This document shows positions 8,321 to 16,879 of a stretch of 64,000 nt of DNA, in pieces. The notes beneath the pieces are model-generated. The model was given only the letters and a program-made list of their open reading frames with translations, ran no database searches and was not told the DNA's origin. The first letter of the stretch is position 1. Each line of letters begins with the position of its first letter. The position numbers were made by a program, and so were the translations under genes. The stretch spans positions 57,594 through 121,593 of the forward strand of contig NZ_SDIF01000007.1 in the NCBI RefSeq assembly GCF_004122735.1. Direction: 5' to 3'. Source of the DNA: Streptomyces sioyaensis. GTDB taxonomy: Bacteria; Actinomycetota; Actinomycetes; Streptomycetales; Streptomycetaceae.

Positions 8321-9786
8321 TCGAACCACCTCTGCGGACGCGGTGCGGTATTGCGCCAGACGTGCTTGGCCTCCTGGTACTCGGCCAGCCCCGCGGGCCC
8401 CAGTTCCCGCCCGACGCCCGACTGCTTCATCCCGCCCCACTCCGCCTGCGGCACATACGGATGGAAGTCGTTGATCCACACCGTTCCCGCGCGCAGCCGG
8501 GCGGCGACCCGGTGCGCCCGTTCGCCGTCCTGCGTCCACACCGCGCCGGCCAGCCCGTACACCGTGTCATTGGCGAGCGAGACCGCCTCGTCCTCGTCCC
8601 GGAACCGCTCGACGGTCAGCACCGGGCCGAAGCTTTCGTCGCGGACGACGGACATGTCCGGGGTGCACTCGTCCAGCACGGTCGGCAGGTAGTAGAAGCC
8701 GTTGGACAGCGAGGGATCGTCGGGTGCCGAGCCGCCGCAGAGGAGGACGGCGCCCTCGTCGAGCCCGGCCGCCACATACGCCTCGACCTTCGCGCGGTGT
8801 GCGGCCGAGATCAGCGGGCCGGTGCGGGCGTACTCGTCGAACGGTCCGCCGAGCCGGATCCGCTGGGCGCGGGAGACCAGCTCGTCGACGAACGCATCGT
8901 GCAGCTCCTCCTGGACGAGCAGCCGGGCGCCGGCCGAGCAGACCTGCCCGGAATGCAGGAAGACCGCCATCAGGGCGTAGTCGACGGCGGTGTCGAAATC
9001 GGCGTCGGCGAACACGATGTTGGGGTTCTTGCCGCCCAGCTCCAGCGCGATCTTCTTCACGGTGGGCGCCGCCGCGGCCATGATGCGCCGGCCGGTGACC
9101 AGACCGCCGGTGAAGGACACCATGTCCACCCGCGGGTCCTCGGTCAGCACCGCGCCCACGGCCGGTCCGGTGCCCAGCACCAGGTTGGCGGCGCCGTCCG
9201 GCACGCCCGCCTCGGCCAGCAGCCGCATGAGGTGGAGGGCGGTGTGCGGGGTCAGCTCACTGGGCTTCAGGACGAAGGTGTTGCCCGTGACCAGGCAGGG
9301 GGCGACCTTCCAGGCGGTCTGCAGCAGCGGGTAGTTCCACGGGGTGATCAGCGCACAGACCCCGACCGGCTCGTGCCGCACCGTGCTGTCGACCTCCGGG
9401 GCGCCGGCGTCCACCACCCGGTCGATGCCGCCGGCGGCGCCGAGGTTGCCGAAGTAGCGGAAACAGTTGGCGATGTCGTCCATGTCGTAGGCGCTCTCGA
9501 CCAGCCGCTTGCCGGTGTCCAGCGACTCGGCCCGGGCCAGCGCGCTCTTGTCGCGCTCCAGCAGCTCGGCGATCCGCAGCACCACAGCGGCGCGCTCGGC
9601 CGCCGGGGTCCGCGGCCAGGACCCGTCGTCGAAGGCGGTACGGGCGGCGGCGACCGCCGCCGCCGCGTCCTTCGGCCCGCCCTCGTCGACCGTCGCGACC
9701 AGCGTGCCGTCCGCGGGGCAGCGGATCTCGCGCAGCTGCCCGTCGGCCGCCGCGGTCCACTGACCGCCGATGAACAGATCCGGCAT
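8317..9786 (-). CDS. betB: Betaine-aldehyde dehydrogenase
   Basis: A 489-residue NAD(P)-dependent aldehyde dehydrogenase that probably converts betaine aldehyde to glycine betaine, an osmoprotectant. Motifs in order: ALITPWNYPLLQ (near 150), VLKPSELTP, FTGGLVTGR (nucleotide loop), ELGGKNP with the general-base Glu near 248, GQVCSAGARL with the nucleophile Cys near 283, and ESFGPVLTVERF. The ATG at 9786 follows a strong GGAGG site. First gene of the operon; its TGA overlaps the permease GTG. No BetI-type repressor is adjacent, so control is not evident. Substrate is inferred from the linked GMC dehydrogenase. Confidence 0.87.
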   Translation of the reverse strand: MPDLFIGGQWTAAADGQLREIRCPADGTLVATVDEGGPKDAAAAVAAARTAFDDGSWPRTPAAERAAVVLRIAELLERDKSALARAESLDTGKRLVESAYDMDDIANCFRYFGNLGAAGGIDRVVDAGAPEVDSTVRHEPVGVCALITPWNYPLLQTAWKVAPCLVTGNTFVLKPSELTPHTALHLMRLLAEAGVPDGAANLVLGTGPAVGAVLTEDPRVDMVSFTGGLVTGRRIMAAAAPTVKKIALELGGKNPNIVFADADFDTAVDYALMAVFLHSGQVCSAGARLLVQEELHDAFVDELVSRAQRIRLGGPFDEYARTGPLISAAHRAKVEAYVAAGLDEGAVLLCGGSAPDDPSLSNGFYYLPTVLDECTPDMSVVRDESFGPVLTVERFRDEDEAVSLANDTVYGLAGAVWTQDGERAHRVAARLRAGTVWINDFHPYVPQAEWGGMKQSGVGRELGPAGLAEYQEAKHVWRNTAPRPQRWFE

Positions 9787-10017
9787 GGTGCTGCCTCCGG
9801 TCTCCGGGCTCGTACGAGGCACCAGCGGCGGGCGCGGCGCCCCGGCCGGCAGCGTCAGGCAGCCGGCTGGCCCGCCGTGCGGACCTCGGTGACGATCACT
9901 GCACCGAGAGTAAGGCGGGCGCTGCGCCTCCGCACGGTACGAGCGGCCGGGGGAGAGGAAGGCGGACCCGGGTGGGGCCGACGGAGTGACGGGGCGGGCG
10001 GACGGGAGAATGGGGGG

Positions 10018-10563
10018 ATGGGCAGCGAGCGTGACCGGGGGCGACGGCGGGCGTCGGAGCCGGGGCCGTACCCCGGGCCGATGGCGGGCCCGGTGGCGGA
10101 GCCGGGCCCGGACCTCGCGTGTCCGCACCCGTACCCGGTGCCCGATGCCGCCGCCTATCTGGCCGGCCGCTGGGACGTCGAGCGCACCGTCCACGACCTG
10201 CGGACCGGTGCCGAGGGGCACTTCCGCGGTACCGCGGAGTTCCGGCCCGACGGGGTGGGGGACGCCCTGCTGCACCATGAGGAAGGGCAGCTGACCTGGG
10301 GCGGCACGGTGTCCCCGGCGAGCCGCACGCTGCGGCTGCGGCCCCGCCCGGACGGCACCGCCGCGGTCGACTTCGCCGACGGCCGGCCCTTCCACGACCT
10401 CGACCTCAGAACCGGCCGGTGGACCGCCGTCCACCCCTGTGCCGAGGACCGCTACGAGGGGTGCTTCACCGCCGTCACCGCGGACGCATGGCAGCTGCGG
10501 TGGCGGGTCGGCGGGCCGGCGAAGGACCAGCTGCTGTGCTCGGTCTACCGGCGCCAGGCATGA
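10018..10563 (+). CDS. DUF6314 family protein
   Basis: A 181-residue cytoplasmic protein of unknown function. After a proline-rich head (residues 1-45) comes a compact beta-rich domain starting AAYLAGRWDVERTVHDL and ending QLLCSVYRRQA; the alternation of short strands resembles a lipocalin-like barrel, matching the DUF6314 pattern as I recall it. Start chosen at the ATG at 10018 after GGGAGAATGGGG; an internal ATG at 10081 would remove the proline-rich head. It is divergent from the betaine operon and convergent with the next gene. No function can be assigned. Confidence 0.7.
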   Translation: MGSERDRGRRRASEPGPYPGPMAGPVAEPGPDLACPHPYPVPDAAAYLAGRWDVERTVHDLRTGAEGHFRGTAEFRPDGVGDALLHHEEGQLTWGGTVSPASRTLRLRPRPDGTAAVDFADGRPFHDLDLRTGRWTAVHPCAEDRYEGCFTAVTADAWQLRWRVGGPAKDQLLCSVYRRQA

Positions 10564-10598
10564 GCGCGGCAGGGCCGGCGGCCCATGGACACCGAAAG

Positions 10599-10632
10599 GC
10601 GCCCCCGGGGGCAGGAGCTCCCCCGGGGGCGC
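10599..10632. terminator. Bidirectional terminator hairpin
   Basis: A perfect 13-bp stem GCGCCCCCGGGGG/CCCCCGGGGGCGC (10599-10611, 10620-10632) with an eight-base loop, placed between two convergent genes. It can serve both directions. Confidence 0.75.
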
Positions 10633-10656
10633 GGTCTTCGTCCGGCAGCGGCCGGG

Positions 10657-12186
10657 TCAGGCGGCGGGCAGCTTGCCGTGCCCGAAGAGCTTCCGCTCGT
10701 CGTGCAGGGCGAACGGAGTGGTCCGCAGATCGACGAGCTGGATGCCGAAGATCTTCAGTTGCAGCATCAGCTCGGTCTTCAGGTCGTAGCCCGCGCTGAG
10801 CGACCACGCCGGGGCCCCGCCACCGTGAGCCGCCGCGGCCCGTCCGGTGAGGTGGACGGACAGCTCGCCGCCGACGCCGGCCGTGTCGTAGAGGAACACC
10901 TGGGCGCGCGCCCCGATACGGGCCGTCGCCGTGGCCGCGCCCTCGACCCGGGGAGTGGAACCCTTCGTCCGCTGGTTCGCCGTGTGCAGCGGCTGCCAGC
11001 CGTTCGTCCGGTCGTACTTCGCGCCCACGGCGAACGCCCCGGAGGTGCGCTGGTCGGCGTCGAGGACGATGCGGCCGCCCGCGGTGAAGCGGTAGGTGAA
11101 GGTGACTTCGGTGCTCACCACGACCGGAACCGGGCCCACCCAGAAGACGTGCCGGCCGGTGACCGCCGCCAGCGGCACCGCGACCTGTCCGGTGTCGGCG
11201 GTCCCGCGGACCTTGCCGTGCACCTGCCAGCCATAGGCGTAGGAGCCACCGAGGCCGACGGCCGCGCGCTGCGGCAGCAGGTTCAGCCCGCCGCGCTTCT
11301 CGTACTGGAAGATCAGCTCGGGCCGGAACTTCACCTCACCGGACAGCCGGGCCGGGGACCTGTCGGTGGCCTGCACGTCCTTGGGCAGCGGCACGTTGAC
11401 GCCCAGCCGCAGGGTGGTCAGCGCCTTCGCCGCGCCGGGCGGCAGCGTGTCGCCGGAGGCGGCGCCGGCCGTGCCCGCGGCGGGGTGGGCGAGCTGTGCG
11501 CGCATCCCCGGCGCGTTCGACGAGGCGCCGGCCGAGGGGCTCGGGGAGGTGCTGGGCGAGGCGTCCGGGCTGCCGCCGGCGGGCGTACCCGGCTCGCCGG
11601 ACGGCGTGGACGAGGCGCCCCCGCCCTGGCCGGTGCCCGGGTTCTGCACGGTGACGCCGGACGACAGCGGCTTGACGGTCAGCTCATTGGCCCGCAACGC
11701 CGTGCGCTGGTCCACCTTCTGATTGCCGAGCAGCTCGGAGAGCGTCGCGGGGGCGGTGGTCACCCGGACCTCACCGTCACGGGAACCGGTGACCTTGCCC
11801 ACCTTGAACAGCGCGCCCGACGGGGCGTGCCGGTTCGGTGCGGCGGCGATGACATCGCCGGTGCGCACGGTCTTGCCGGCGGACGGCTTGAGCACCGCCC
11901 GCTTGCCGTGCGCGTCGTACGACGAGAGCCGCACCGCGACCGAACGGCGGGGACCGGTGGGTGCGTTGGACGGCTCGGCGGCCACGGCGCCGCCCTCGGG
12001 GCCGGATGCTCCCGCGGTGCCGTCCGGCGCGGAGTCCGGGCCCGGGGACCCGGCGGCGCGTATGGCGGCCGGGGACGAACCGGAGTCGTCGGAGTGCGAC
12101 AGGAGCGCATGGGTGCCGAGGGCGGCGGGGACGAGTACGCCGACCGCGGCGGCGGGCACCGCGATCCGGCGCCAGGAAACAGCCAT
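10657..12186 (-). CDS. Secreted or membrane-anchored protein of unknown function
   Basis: A 509-residue exported protein I do not recognise. The N-terminus is a signal peptide or anchor (WRRIAVPAAAVGVLVPAALG). Residues about 35-75 and 190-245 are Ser/Pro/Gly/Ala linkers. Between them lies a small domain beginning RRSVAVRLSSYDAHGKRAVLK. The C-terminal 250 residues are beta-rich (for example VVVSTEVTFTYRFTAGGRIV) and lack cysteines or an obvious catalytic signature. The linker-separated layout suits a cell-wall-exposed protein. It is divergent from the PucR-type regulator across a 190-base gap, so co-regulation is possible. Confidence 0.7.
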   Translation of the reverse strand: MAVSWRRIAVPAAAVGVLVPAALGTHALLSHSDDSGSSPAAIRAAGSPGPDSAPDGTAGASGPEGGAVAAEPSNAPTGPRRSVAVRLSSYDAHGKRAVLKPSAGKTVRTGDVIAAAPNRHAPSGALFKVGKVTGSRDGEVRVTTAPATLSELLGNQKVDQRTALRANELTVKPLSSGVTVQNPGTGQGGGASSTPSGEPGTPAGGSPDASPSTSPSPSAGASSNAPGMRAQLAHPAAGTAGAASGDTLPPGAAKALTTLRLGVNVPLPKDVQATDRSPARLSGEVKFRPELIFQYEKRGGLNLLPQRAAVGLGGSYAYGWQVHGKVRGTADTGQVAVPLAAVTGRHVFWVGPVPVVVSTEVTFTYRFTAGGRIVLDADQRTSGAFAVGAKYDRTNGWQPLHTANQRTKGSTPRVEGAATATARIGARAQVFLYDTAGVGGELSVHLTGRAAAAHGGGAPAWSLSAGYDLKTELMLQLKIFGIQLVDLRTTPFALHDERKLFGHGKLPAA

Positions 12187-12378
12187 GGAATTCCTTGGGG
12201 TGCGGGGGGTGGCAACGAGCCACTACGGAGCCGCGTGCCGAACGCCGGAACGATCCGGATGACGGGGGAAAAGTCATCCAACATCGAACATCTGTAGGGG
12301 TTCGGGCGGCTTCCTCGTAGCATGGCGACGAATGATCGCTTTCGCCATGGGGAAAGACACCGAGTCGGGAGGGGACGC

Positions 12379-13701
12379 GTGGAGACATCCACAACGGTGC
12401 CGGAGGCCGTCGCCGCGCTGCACACCGCCATCGACGCACTCACCGACGAGGTCGTCGACGGACTCCGGGCCCAACTCGCCTCCTACGCCGCGGTGTCACT
12501 GGGCCAGCTCCGGCCGCGGGTGATGGCGTCCCTGCGCAACAGCCTGTCGCTGGTGCAGCGCTGGTCCGAGGAACGGCGGAGCCCGCAGGGAGCCGTGCCC
12601 GGCACAGGCGCCGGCTACGGCATCCCGGAAACCCATCTCGACGAGATCACGGCGCTGGCCCGCGCCCTGCCGGTCGAGGACATCATCTCGGCCTACCGGA
12701 TCGGCACGGACGTCGTCTGGCGGCGGTTCGGCGAGGAGATGGCGGCCCGCCGCGGCACCGCCGAGGACCTGCTGCCGATCGCCGAGACCCTGCGCGCCTG
12801 GGTCGACGCCAACACGCTGCGCATCGTCCGCAGCTGCCGCGTCGGGATCCAGGAGGACGCCCGGACGGACCGCCGGCGCGCGGCGCTGGTCCGTGCCCTG
12901 CTGCTCGGTCAGGCTCGGTGGGACGAGGCCCTGTCCGGAGAGGGGGCGGGCGCCGCCGGGCCCGGCGACGGGGAGCTCACGGACGGCGCGTACGACCGCA
13001 GCGCGCTCCGTCTCCCCTTCCGCGCGTGCCTGCCCGAGGCCGCCGCGTCCGAGGCCGTCCTGCCCGAGGCCGTCCCGTCCGGCGGTCCGGAGGCCGCCCC
13101 CGCGGAGCACACCCCGGGTCACCCCGGGCCGGGCGACCGTGCCTTCCACCGGATCGTGGCCGCGCTGCGCCCCTGGCTCGCGCTGGACACGACGGGCCGG
13201 CCCCTGGTCACGACCGTGGACGGCGAGGTGGCCGGGCTGCTGGCCGGGCGCCCGGCCGGGCTGTGCCGCACCCTGGTCCTGGGCCTGGGCGCCCCGGTCA
13301 CCCCCTCCGGGATCGCCGCGGAATTCACCCGGGCCACCCAGGCACTGCGGGCCGCCGTCGGATTCGGGCTCGTCGGTGCGTTCACCCGTGAGGAACTGGG
13401 GCTGCGGGCCACGGTCGTGGCGCTCCCCGCCGTGGGGGAGGGGCTGGTGCGGCAGCGCCTGGCGCCGCTGGCCGAACGCGGCGAGGACGGTGCCCAGCTG
13501 GAGGAGGCGGCCGCCGCCTATCTGCGGCAGGGACTGCGTCTGGACGCCGCCGCGCGGACCCTTTACGTCCACCCCAACACCCTGCGCAACCGGCTCCGGC
13601 GCTTCGAGGAGATCACCGGAACCAGCCTGCGGGACCCGGCCGATCTGGCGGAGATCTGGTGGGCGTTGGCGCACCGGCGCCTGCACGGCCCGGCGGGCTG
13701 A
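12379..13701 (+). CDS. PucR-type helix-turn-helix transcriptional regulator
   Basis: A 440-residue regulator of the PucR/CdaR group. The N-terminal half (residues 1-160) is a helical RsbRD-like sensor region (ALPVEDIISAYRIGTDVVWRRF). The middle contains a GGDEF-like degenerate domain. The C-terminal HTH_30 domain (about 390-430) reads LDAAARTLYVHPNTLRNRLRRF. Start set at the GTG at 12379, preceded by GGGAGGGG; an upstream ATG at 12322 would add 19 residues but has no ribosome site. Family members activate adjacent catabolic genes. The divergent secreted protein gene is the nearest candidate target. Confidence 0.8.
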   Translation: METSTTVPEAVAALHTAIDALTDEVVDGLRAQLASYAAVSLGQLRPRVMASLRNSLSLVQRWSEERRSPQGAVPGTGAGYGIPETHLDEITALARALPVEDIISAYRIGTDVVWRRFGEEMAARRGTAEDLLPIAETLRAWVDANTLRIVRSCRVGIQEDARTDRRRAALVRALLLGQARWDEALSGEGAGAAGPGDGELTDGAYDRSALRLPFRACLPEAAASEAVLPEAVPSGGPEAAPAEHTPGHPGPGDRAFHRIVAALRPWLALDTTGRPLVTTVDGEVAGLLAGRPAGLCRTLVLGLGAPVTPSGIAAEFTRATQALRAAVGFGLVGAFTREELGLRATVVALPAVGEGLVRQRLAPLAERGEDGAQLEEAAAAYLRQGLRLDAAARTLYVHPNTLRNRLRRFEEITGTSLRDPADLAEIWWALAHRRLHGPAG

Positions 13702-13725
13702 GGCGGACGGCCGTGCCGCCGGGGC

Positions 13726-14598
13726 TCAGGCCTTCACCGCCCGCAGCGCGTACAGCAACGGAATGATCGGCTCCGAGGGGGGCAGCCGCCACCAGCCGTT
13801 CTCGGCCGGCACCATGGCATCGAACCGCTTCCAGGGCAGCAGTTCGGTCTCCCGGACCAGCTGGACGGTCATCCCCGCACCGATCACCGCGGAGATGACC
13901 TCCCCGAGGCCGTGCCGCCACTCATAGCTCGTCGTGGCGCCCTGCACCGGCGGACCGTCGGTGTAGGTGCAGGGGGAGTCGCTTCTGAGCGGGCCGCGTC
14001 CGCCCAAGTAGTCGTGGTGCAGCCGAAGTTGCTGCCGCTCCGGGCTCGGCGTCGGCCCCAGGGCGTCCAGCAGCGGATGGAACTCGACCAGATAGAACGT
14101 CCCGCCCGGGCGGAGCAGCGAGCTGACGACCTCCGCCCAGGCGGTCAGGTCCGGCAGATAGCACAGCGCCCCCTTGCCGGTGTAGATCACGTCGAACCGC
14201 CGCCCGCCGAGCGCCTCCACGGCCCGGTGCACATCGGACCGGACGAACTCCACGGCCCGGCCGGCCTCCGCGGCGAGCCGCCGCGCCTGGGCCACGGCCG
14301 CGGCGGAGAAGTCCAGCCCCACCGTGTGCGCCGCGCCCCGCTCGGCGAACGCGGCCGTCTCCGTGCCCAGATGGCACTGCAGATGCAGCACCTCCCGCCC
14401 CGCCAGATCCCCCAGATCCGTCCACTCGAACGGCGCGAACCAGTCCTCGGCGGTCCGTGAACCGTCCAGCCCGTAGAACTCGCTGGCCACATGGACCGGG
14501 GTGCGCGCGTCCCAGTTCGCCTGGTTGGCCAGGACCATCTCCTCGGTGGTGGGCAGGGTCCCCGGGAGCGGCGCCGGCTCGCTCTTCTCTGTGGTCAT
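13726..14598 (-). CDS. Class I SAM-dependent methyltransferase
   Basis: A 290-residue cytoplasmic methyltransferase. Motif I (SAM glycine loop) reads VLHLQCHLGTETAAFAERG, followed by GLDFSAAAVAQARRLA with the acidic residue that binds the SAM ribose. FDVIYTGKGALCYLPDL is motif II and LLRPGGTFYLVEFHP is motif III. The gene lies just downstream of a TetR gene on the same strand; a terminator-like hairpin sits between them immediately before this gene's ribosome site (GGAGAG), so it is expressed by read-through or from a promoter inside the TetR gene. Substrate unknown. Confidence 0.85.
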   Translation of the reverse strand: MTTEKSEPAPLPGTLPTTEEMVLANQANWDARTPVHVASEFYGLDGSRTAEDWFAPFEWTDLGDLAGREVLHLQCHLGTETAAFAERGAAHTVGLDFSAAAVAQARRLAAEAGRAVEFVRSDVHRAVEALGGRRFDVIYTGKGALCYLPDLTAWAEVVSSLLRPGGTFYLVEFHPLLDALGPTPSPERQQLRLHHDYLGGRGPLRSDSPCTYTDGPPVQGATTSYEWRHGLGEVISAVIGAGMTVQLVRETELLPWKRFDAMVPAENGWWRLPPSEPIIPLLYALRAVKA

Positions 14599-14610
14599 CC
14601 GTCTCTCCTA

Positions 14611-14643
14611 CCCGCGGGGCGGAGGAAGTCCACTCCCCGCGGG
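14611..14643 (-). terminator. Hairpin between TetR and methyltransferase genes
   Basis: A 9-bp perfect stem CCCGCGGGG/CCCCGCGGG (14611-14619, 14635-14643) with a 15-base loop. It follows the TetR stop by 45 bases and ends a few bases before the methyltransferase ribosome site. It could attenuate read-through into that gene. Confidence 0.5.
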
Positions 14644-14688
14644 CCGGAGAAGCCGCCCACCAGGCGGGCACGGCACGGTCGCGGGCTC

Positions 14689-15336
14689 CTACGGCGTCCC
14701 GGACGGTGTCGTCCACACCTCGCCGTCGAGCACATTGCGCATCCCCACCCACACCATGTTCATCAGCCGCAGGGTGATCCGCTCCGGGGGCTCGCCGGGG
14801 TGCAGCGCCATCCAGTCGGTGAGCGAGTCCGCCGCCCCGACCAGGGTGTACGCCACGAACTCGGCGTCGTCCTCGGGACAGGCCGGTCCGTCGCTCTCCG
14901 CGATGTCGGCCCGTACCAGCCCGGTGACCTCGGCCAGCAGCTCCCGACGCGACCGGGCCAGCTCCGCGGTGATCGCCGGGCTCGGCTCCGAGGACTGGCG
15001 GTGCAGCACCACCCAGCTGTCGCGGTGTTCGGTGACGAAGGTGAAGAACGCGAGCAGTCCGGCCCGCAGCCGCAGCTCGGGGGAGTGCGCGGGGCCCGCG
15101 GCGGCCCGGAACGCGGTCAGCAGGCGTTCGGCCTCGCGCCGCAGACAGGCGAGGAACAGCCCCTCCTTGGAGTCGAGGTAGAGATAGACCATCGGCTTGG
15201 AAATTCCGGCGAGTTCGGCGATCTCGTCCACTGACGCGGCGTGATAGCCGCGCCGGGCGAAGATCCGGATCGCCGCGTCGATGATCTGCTGCTCCCGGAC
15301 CGGCCGGGGGACGCGTTGCCTGCGTATGTCGCTCAT
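14689..15336 (-). CDS. TetR/AcrR family regulator, probably autoregulated
   Basis: A 215-residue one-component repressor. The N-terminal TetR helix-turn-helix (residues 17-62) includes IIDAAIRIFARRGYHAASVDEIAELAG and the typical ISKPMVYLYLDSKEGLF. The C-terminal ligand-binding part contains FTFVTEHRDSWVVLHRQ. A perfect 22-base operator-like palindrome lies 18 bases upstream of the start (15354-15375), overlapping any promoter, so self-repression is likely. The ligand is unknown. The downstream methyltransferase may be in the same transcript. Confidence 0.85.
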   Translation of the reverse strand: MSDIRRQRVPRPVREQQIIDAAIRIFARRGYHAASVDEIAELAGISKPMVYLYLDSKEGLFLACLRREAERLLTAFRAAAGPAHSPELRLRAGLLAFFTFVTEHRDSWVVLHRQSSEPSPAITAELARSRRELLAEVTGLVRADIAESDGPACPEDDAEFVAYTLVGAADSLTDWMALHPGEPPERITLRLMNMVWVGMRNVLDGEVWTTPSGTP

Positions 15337-15353
15337 TCGCGTCAGCCTACCCC

Positions 15354-15375
15354 AACCTTACTGGCGAGTAAGGTT
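15354..15375. promoter_or_regulatory. TetR operator palindrome
   Basis: AACCTTACT (15354-15362), spacer GGCG, AGTAAGGTT (15367-15375): a perfect 9+9 inverted repeat, AT-rich against its surroundings, immediately upstream of the TetR start. The size and symmetry fit binding of one TetR dimer or pair. Confidence 0.75.
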
Positions 15376-15996
15376 ACGTAGAAGTACGTCTGCGGGGCGC
15401 AGGGAAGGGCGGCTGTCGTGATCGTCGGCAGGTGTAAAGCGTGCCGAGGGTGGTAGGCGGATCTCCGTAACGCCCCGCTCCGCAAAGGCTGTTGATCGGG
15501 TGACGGCCGAGGCGGAGCCGTATGTGGCACGAGCCGGGATTGCTCCTCGGCCGGGCCGTGTCACACGGGGCGGAGCCCGGCGCTGGGTGTCGCCGGGGGA
15601 AGTGAGAGCGGGCCGCCGCCGATGAGTGGCGAGGCGGCGGCCCGCACCCGACCCCCGGCAGGCCGCTGACCCGGCGGGGCCGACTCGGAAGACCTCTGGC
15701 TCGGCGGGCCTCTGGCTCAGTCGCCCCCCGGAGCGATTCCCGGCCAGAAGAGCCGTGCGGACGCCTCCCCCGGAACCCGCGTGGCCGATTGAACCCCGTT
15801 GATTCGTACGCCTGTTGGGTTTGCCGCCCGCGGGCGGAGCACCAGCCGCAACTCCGTCCACGGGACCCGGTCACTTGTCTGCAACAACCCCCGTCCGGTG
15901 GGTATGTTGGGGGCTTGCGGGGCGTGGTCGTACGCACACGGAACGATCGTGGCCGCCCCCTGGCTGAATGCTGCCGAAGCGACGGGAAAGCGTGGA
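15376..15996. other. Long divergent intergenic region
   Basis: About 620 bases between the TetR gene and the DUF574 methyltransferase gene. No open frame has a convincing product or ribosome site. It contains a strong terminator-like hairpin at 15608-15645 that no flanking gene explains. Confidence 0.5.
15608..15645. terminator. Orphan terminator-like hairpin
   Basis: A perfect 13-bp GC stem (15608-15620 with 15633-15645) and a 12-base loop. Both neighbouring genes read away from it, so it is not downstream of any called gene. It may end an unrecognised short transcript. Confidence 0.55.
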
Positions 15997-16812
15997 ATGA
16001 GCCAAGAAGCACGACCGCAGTCCAGCGTCGTCGACGTCAGCATCCCGAGCGTTGCCCGGATGTACGACTACTACCTCGGCGGCAAGGACAACTACGCCGT
16101 CGACCGCGAGGCCTGCGAAGAGCTGAGCAAGGTCGTTCCGAGCACTCAGGTGCTGGCGATCAACAACCGGCGCTTCCTCCAGCGGGTGGTCCGCTGGCTG
16201 GCCCGCGAGCACGGCATCCGGCAGTTCATCGACCACGGATCCGGCCTGCCCACGCAGGACAACGTCCATCAGGTCGCCCAGCAGGTCGACCCGCAGTCCC
16301 GCGTGGTGTACGTCGACAACGACCCCATCGTGCTGGCGCACGGCCGCGCGCTGCTGGAGGAGAACGCCAACACCGCCGTCATCCAGGCGGACATGCGGGA
16401 CACCGACGGCATCATGGGCAGCCCCGAGGTGACGCGACTGATCGACTTCGACCGGCCGGTCGCCGCGCTGTTCGTCTCGGTGCTCCACTGCATACCGGAC
16501 GCCGACGACCCGGCCGCTCTCATCAAGCGGGTCGCCGACCGGCTGGTGCCGGGCAGCTTCCTGGTGGTGTGCCAGCTGGTCAGCGAGGACGCCGCCACCC
16601 GCGACTTCGTCACCGAGTTCATGCGGGTCAGCACCCAGGGCCAGTGGGGCCGGGTGCGTCAGGCGCATGAGCTGGCCGGGTTCCTGGAGGGGCTGGAGGT
16701 CCAGGAACCGGGACTGGTGGAGGTCTCCACCTGGATGCCGGATGCGGACATCGGCCCCAAGCAGCTCACCCAGGAATGGATCGAGTTCGGCGGCGTCGCG
16801 CGCAAGCCGTAG
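15997..16812 (+). CDS. DUF574 (PF04672) SAM-dependent methyltransferase
   Basis: A 271-residue member of the actinobacterial S-adenosyl methyltransferase family PF04672. The hallmark N-terminus PSVARMYDYYLGGKDNYAVDR is present, followed by the SAM site FIDHGSGLPTQDNVH and VVYVDNDPIVLAHGRALL. FVSVLHCIPDADDPAALI is the catalytic-face strand. The frame is open 198 bases upstream, but family alignment sets the start at the ATG at 15997. Substrate unknown. This family is often found near XRE-DUF5753 and DUF397 genes, as here, where the XRE gene is convergent. Confidence 0.88.
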   Translation: MSQEARPQSSVVDVSIPSVARMYDYYLGGKDNYAVDREACEELSKVVPSTQVLAINNRRFLQRVVRWLAREHGIRQFIDHGSGLPTQDNVHQVAQQVDPQSRVVYVDNDPIVLAHGRALLEENANTAVIQADMRDTDGIMGSPEVTRLIDFDRPVAALFVSVLHCIPDADDPAALIKRVADRLVPGSFLVVCQLVSEDAATRDFVTEFMRVSTQGQWGRVRQAHELAGFLEGLEVQEPGLVEVSTWMPDADIGPKQLTQEWIEFGGVARKP

Positions 16813-16833
16813 CGGGGCCGCACGGCGAAGAGC

Positions 16834-16856
16834 GGCGGGCCCCGTCGAGGCCCGCC
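16834..16856. terminator. Terminator between convergent genes
   Basis: An 8-bp stem GGCGGGCC/GGCCCGCC (16834-16841, 16849-16856) with a seven-base loop, between the DUF574 gene and the XRE gene stop codons. Confidence 0.6.
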
Positions 16857-16879
16857 CCTCTGTCGCTCGGTTCGGCGCG

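Noticed and set aside
6803..10434. Long open frames on both strands extending past the betaine genes
   Set aside because: The plus-strand frames are antisense to the permease and dehydrogenase; the minus-strand extension upstream of 9786 lacks homology and the ribosome site fixes the start at 9786.
15358..16043. Minus-strand ORFs of 108-212 codons upstream of the DUF574 gene
   Set aside because: Arg/Pro/Ser-rich, mutually overlapping in several frames, without ribosome sites or homology.
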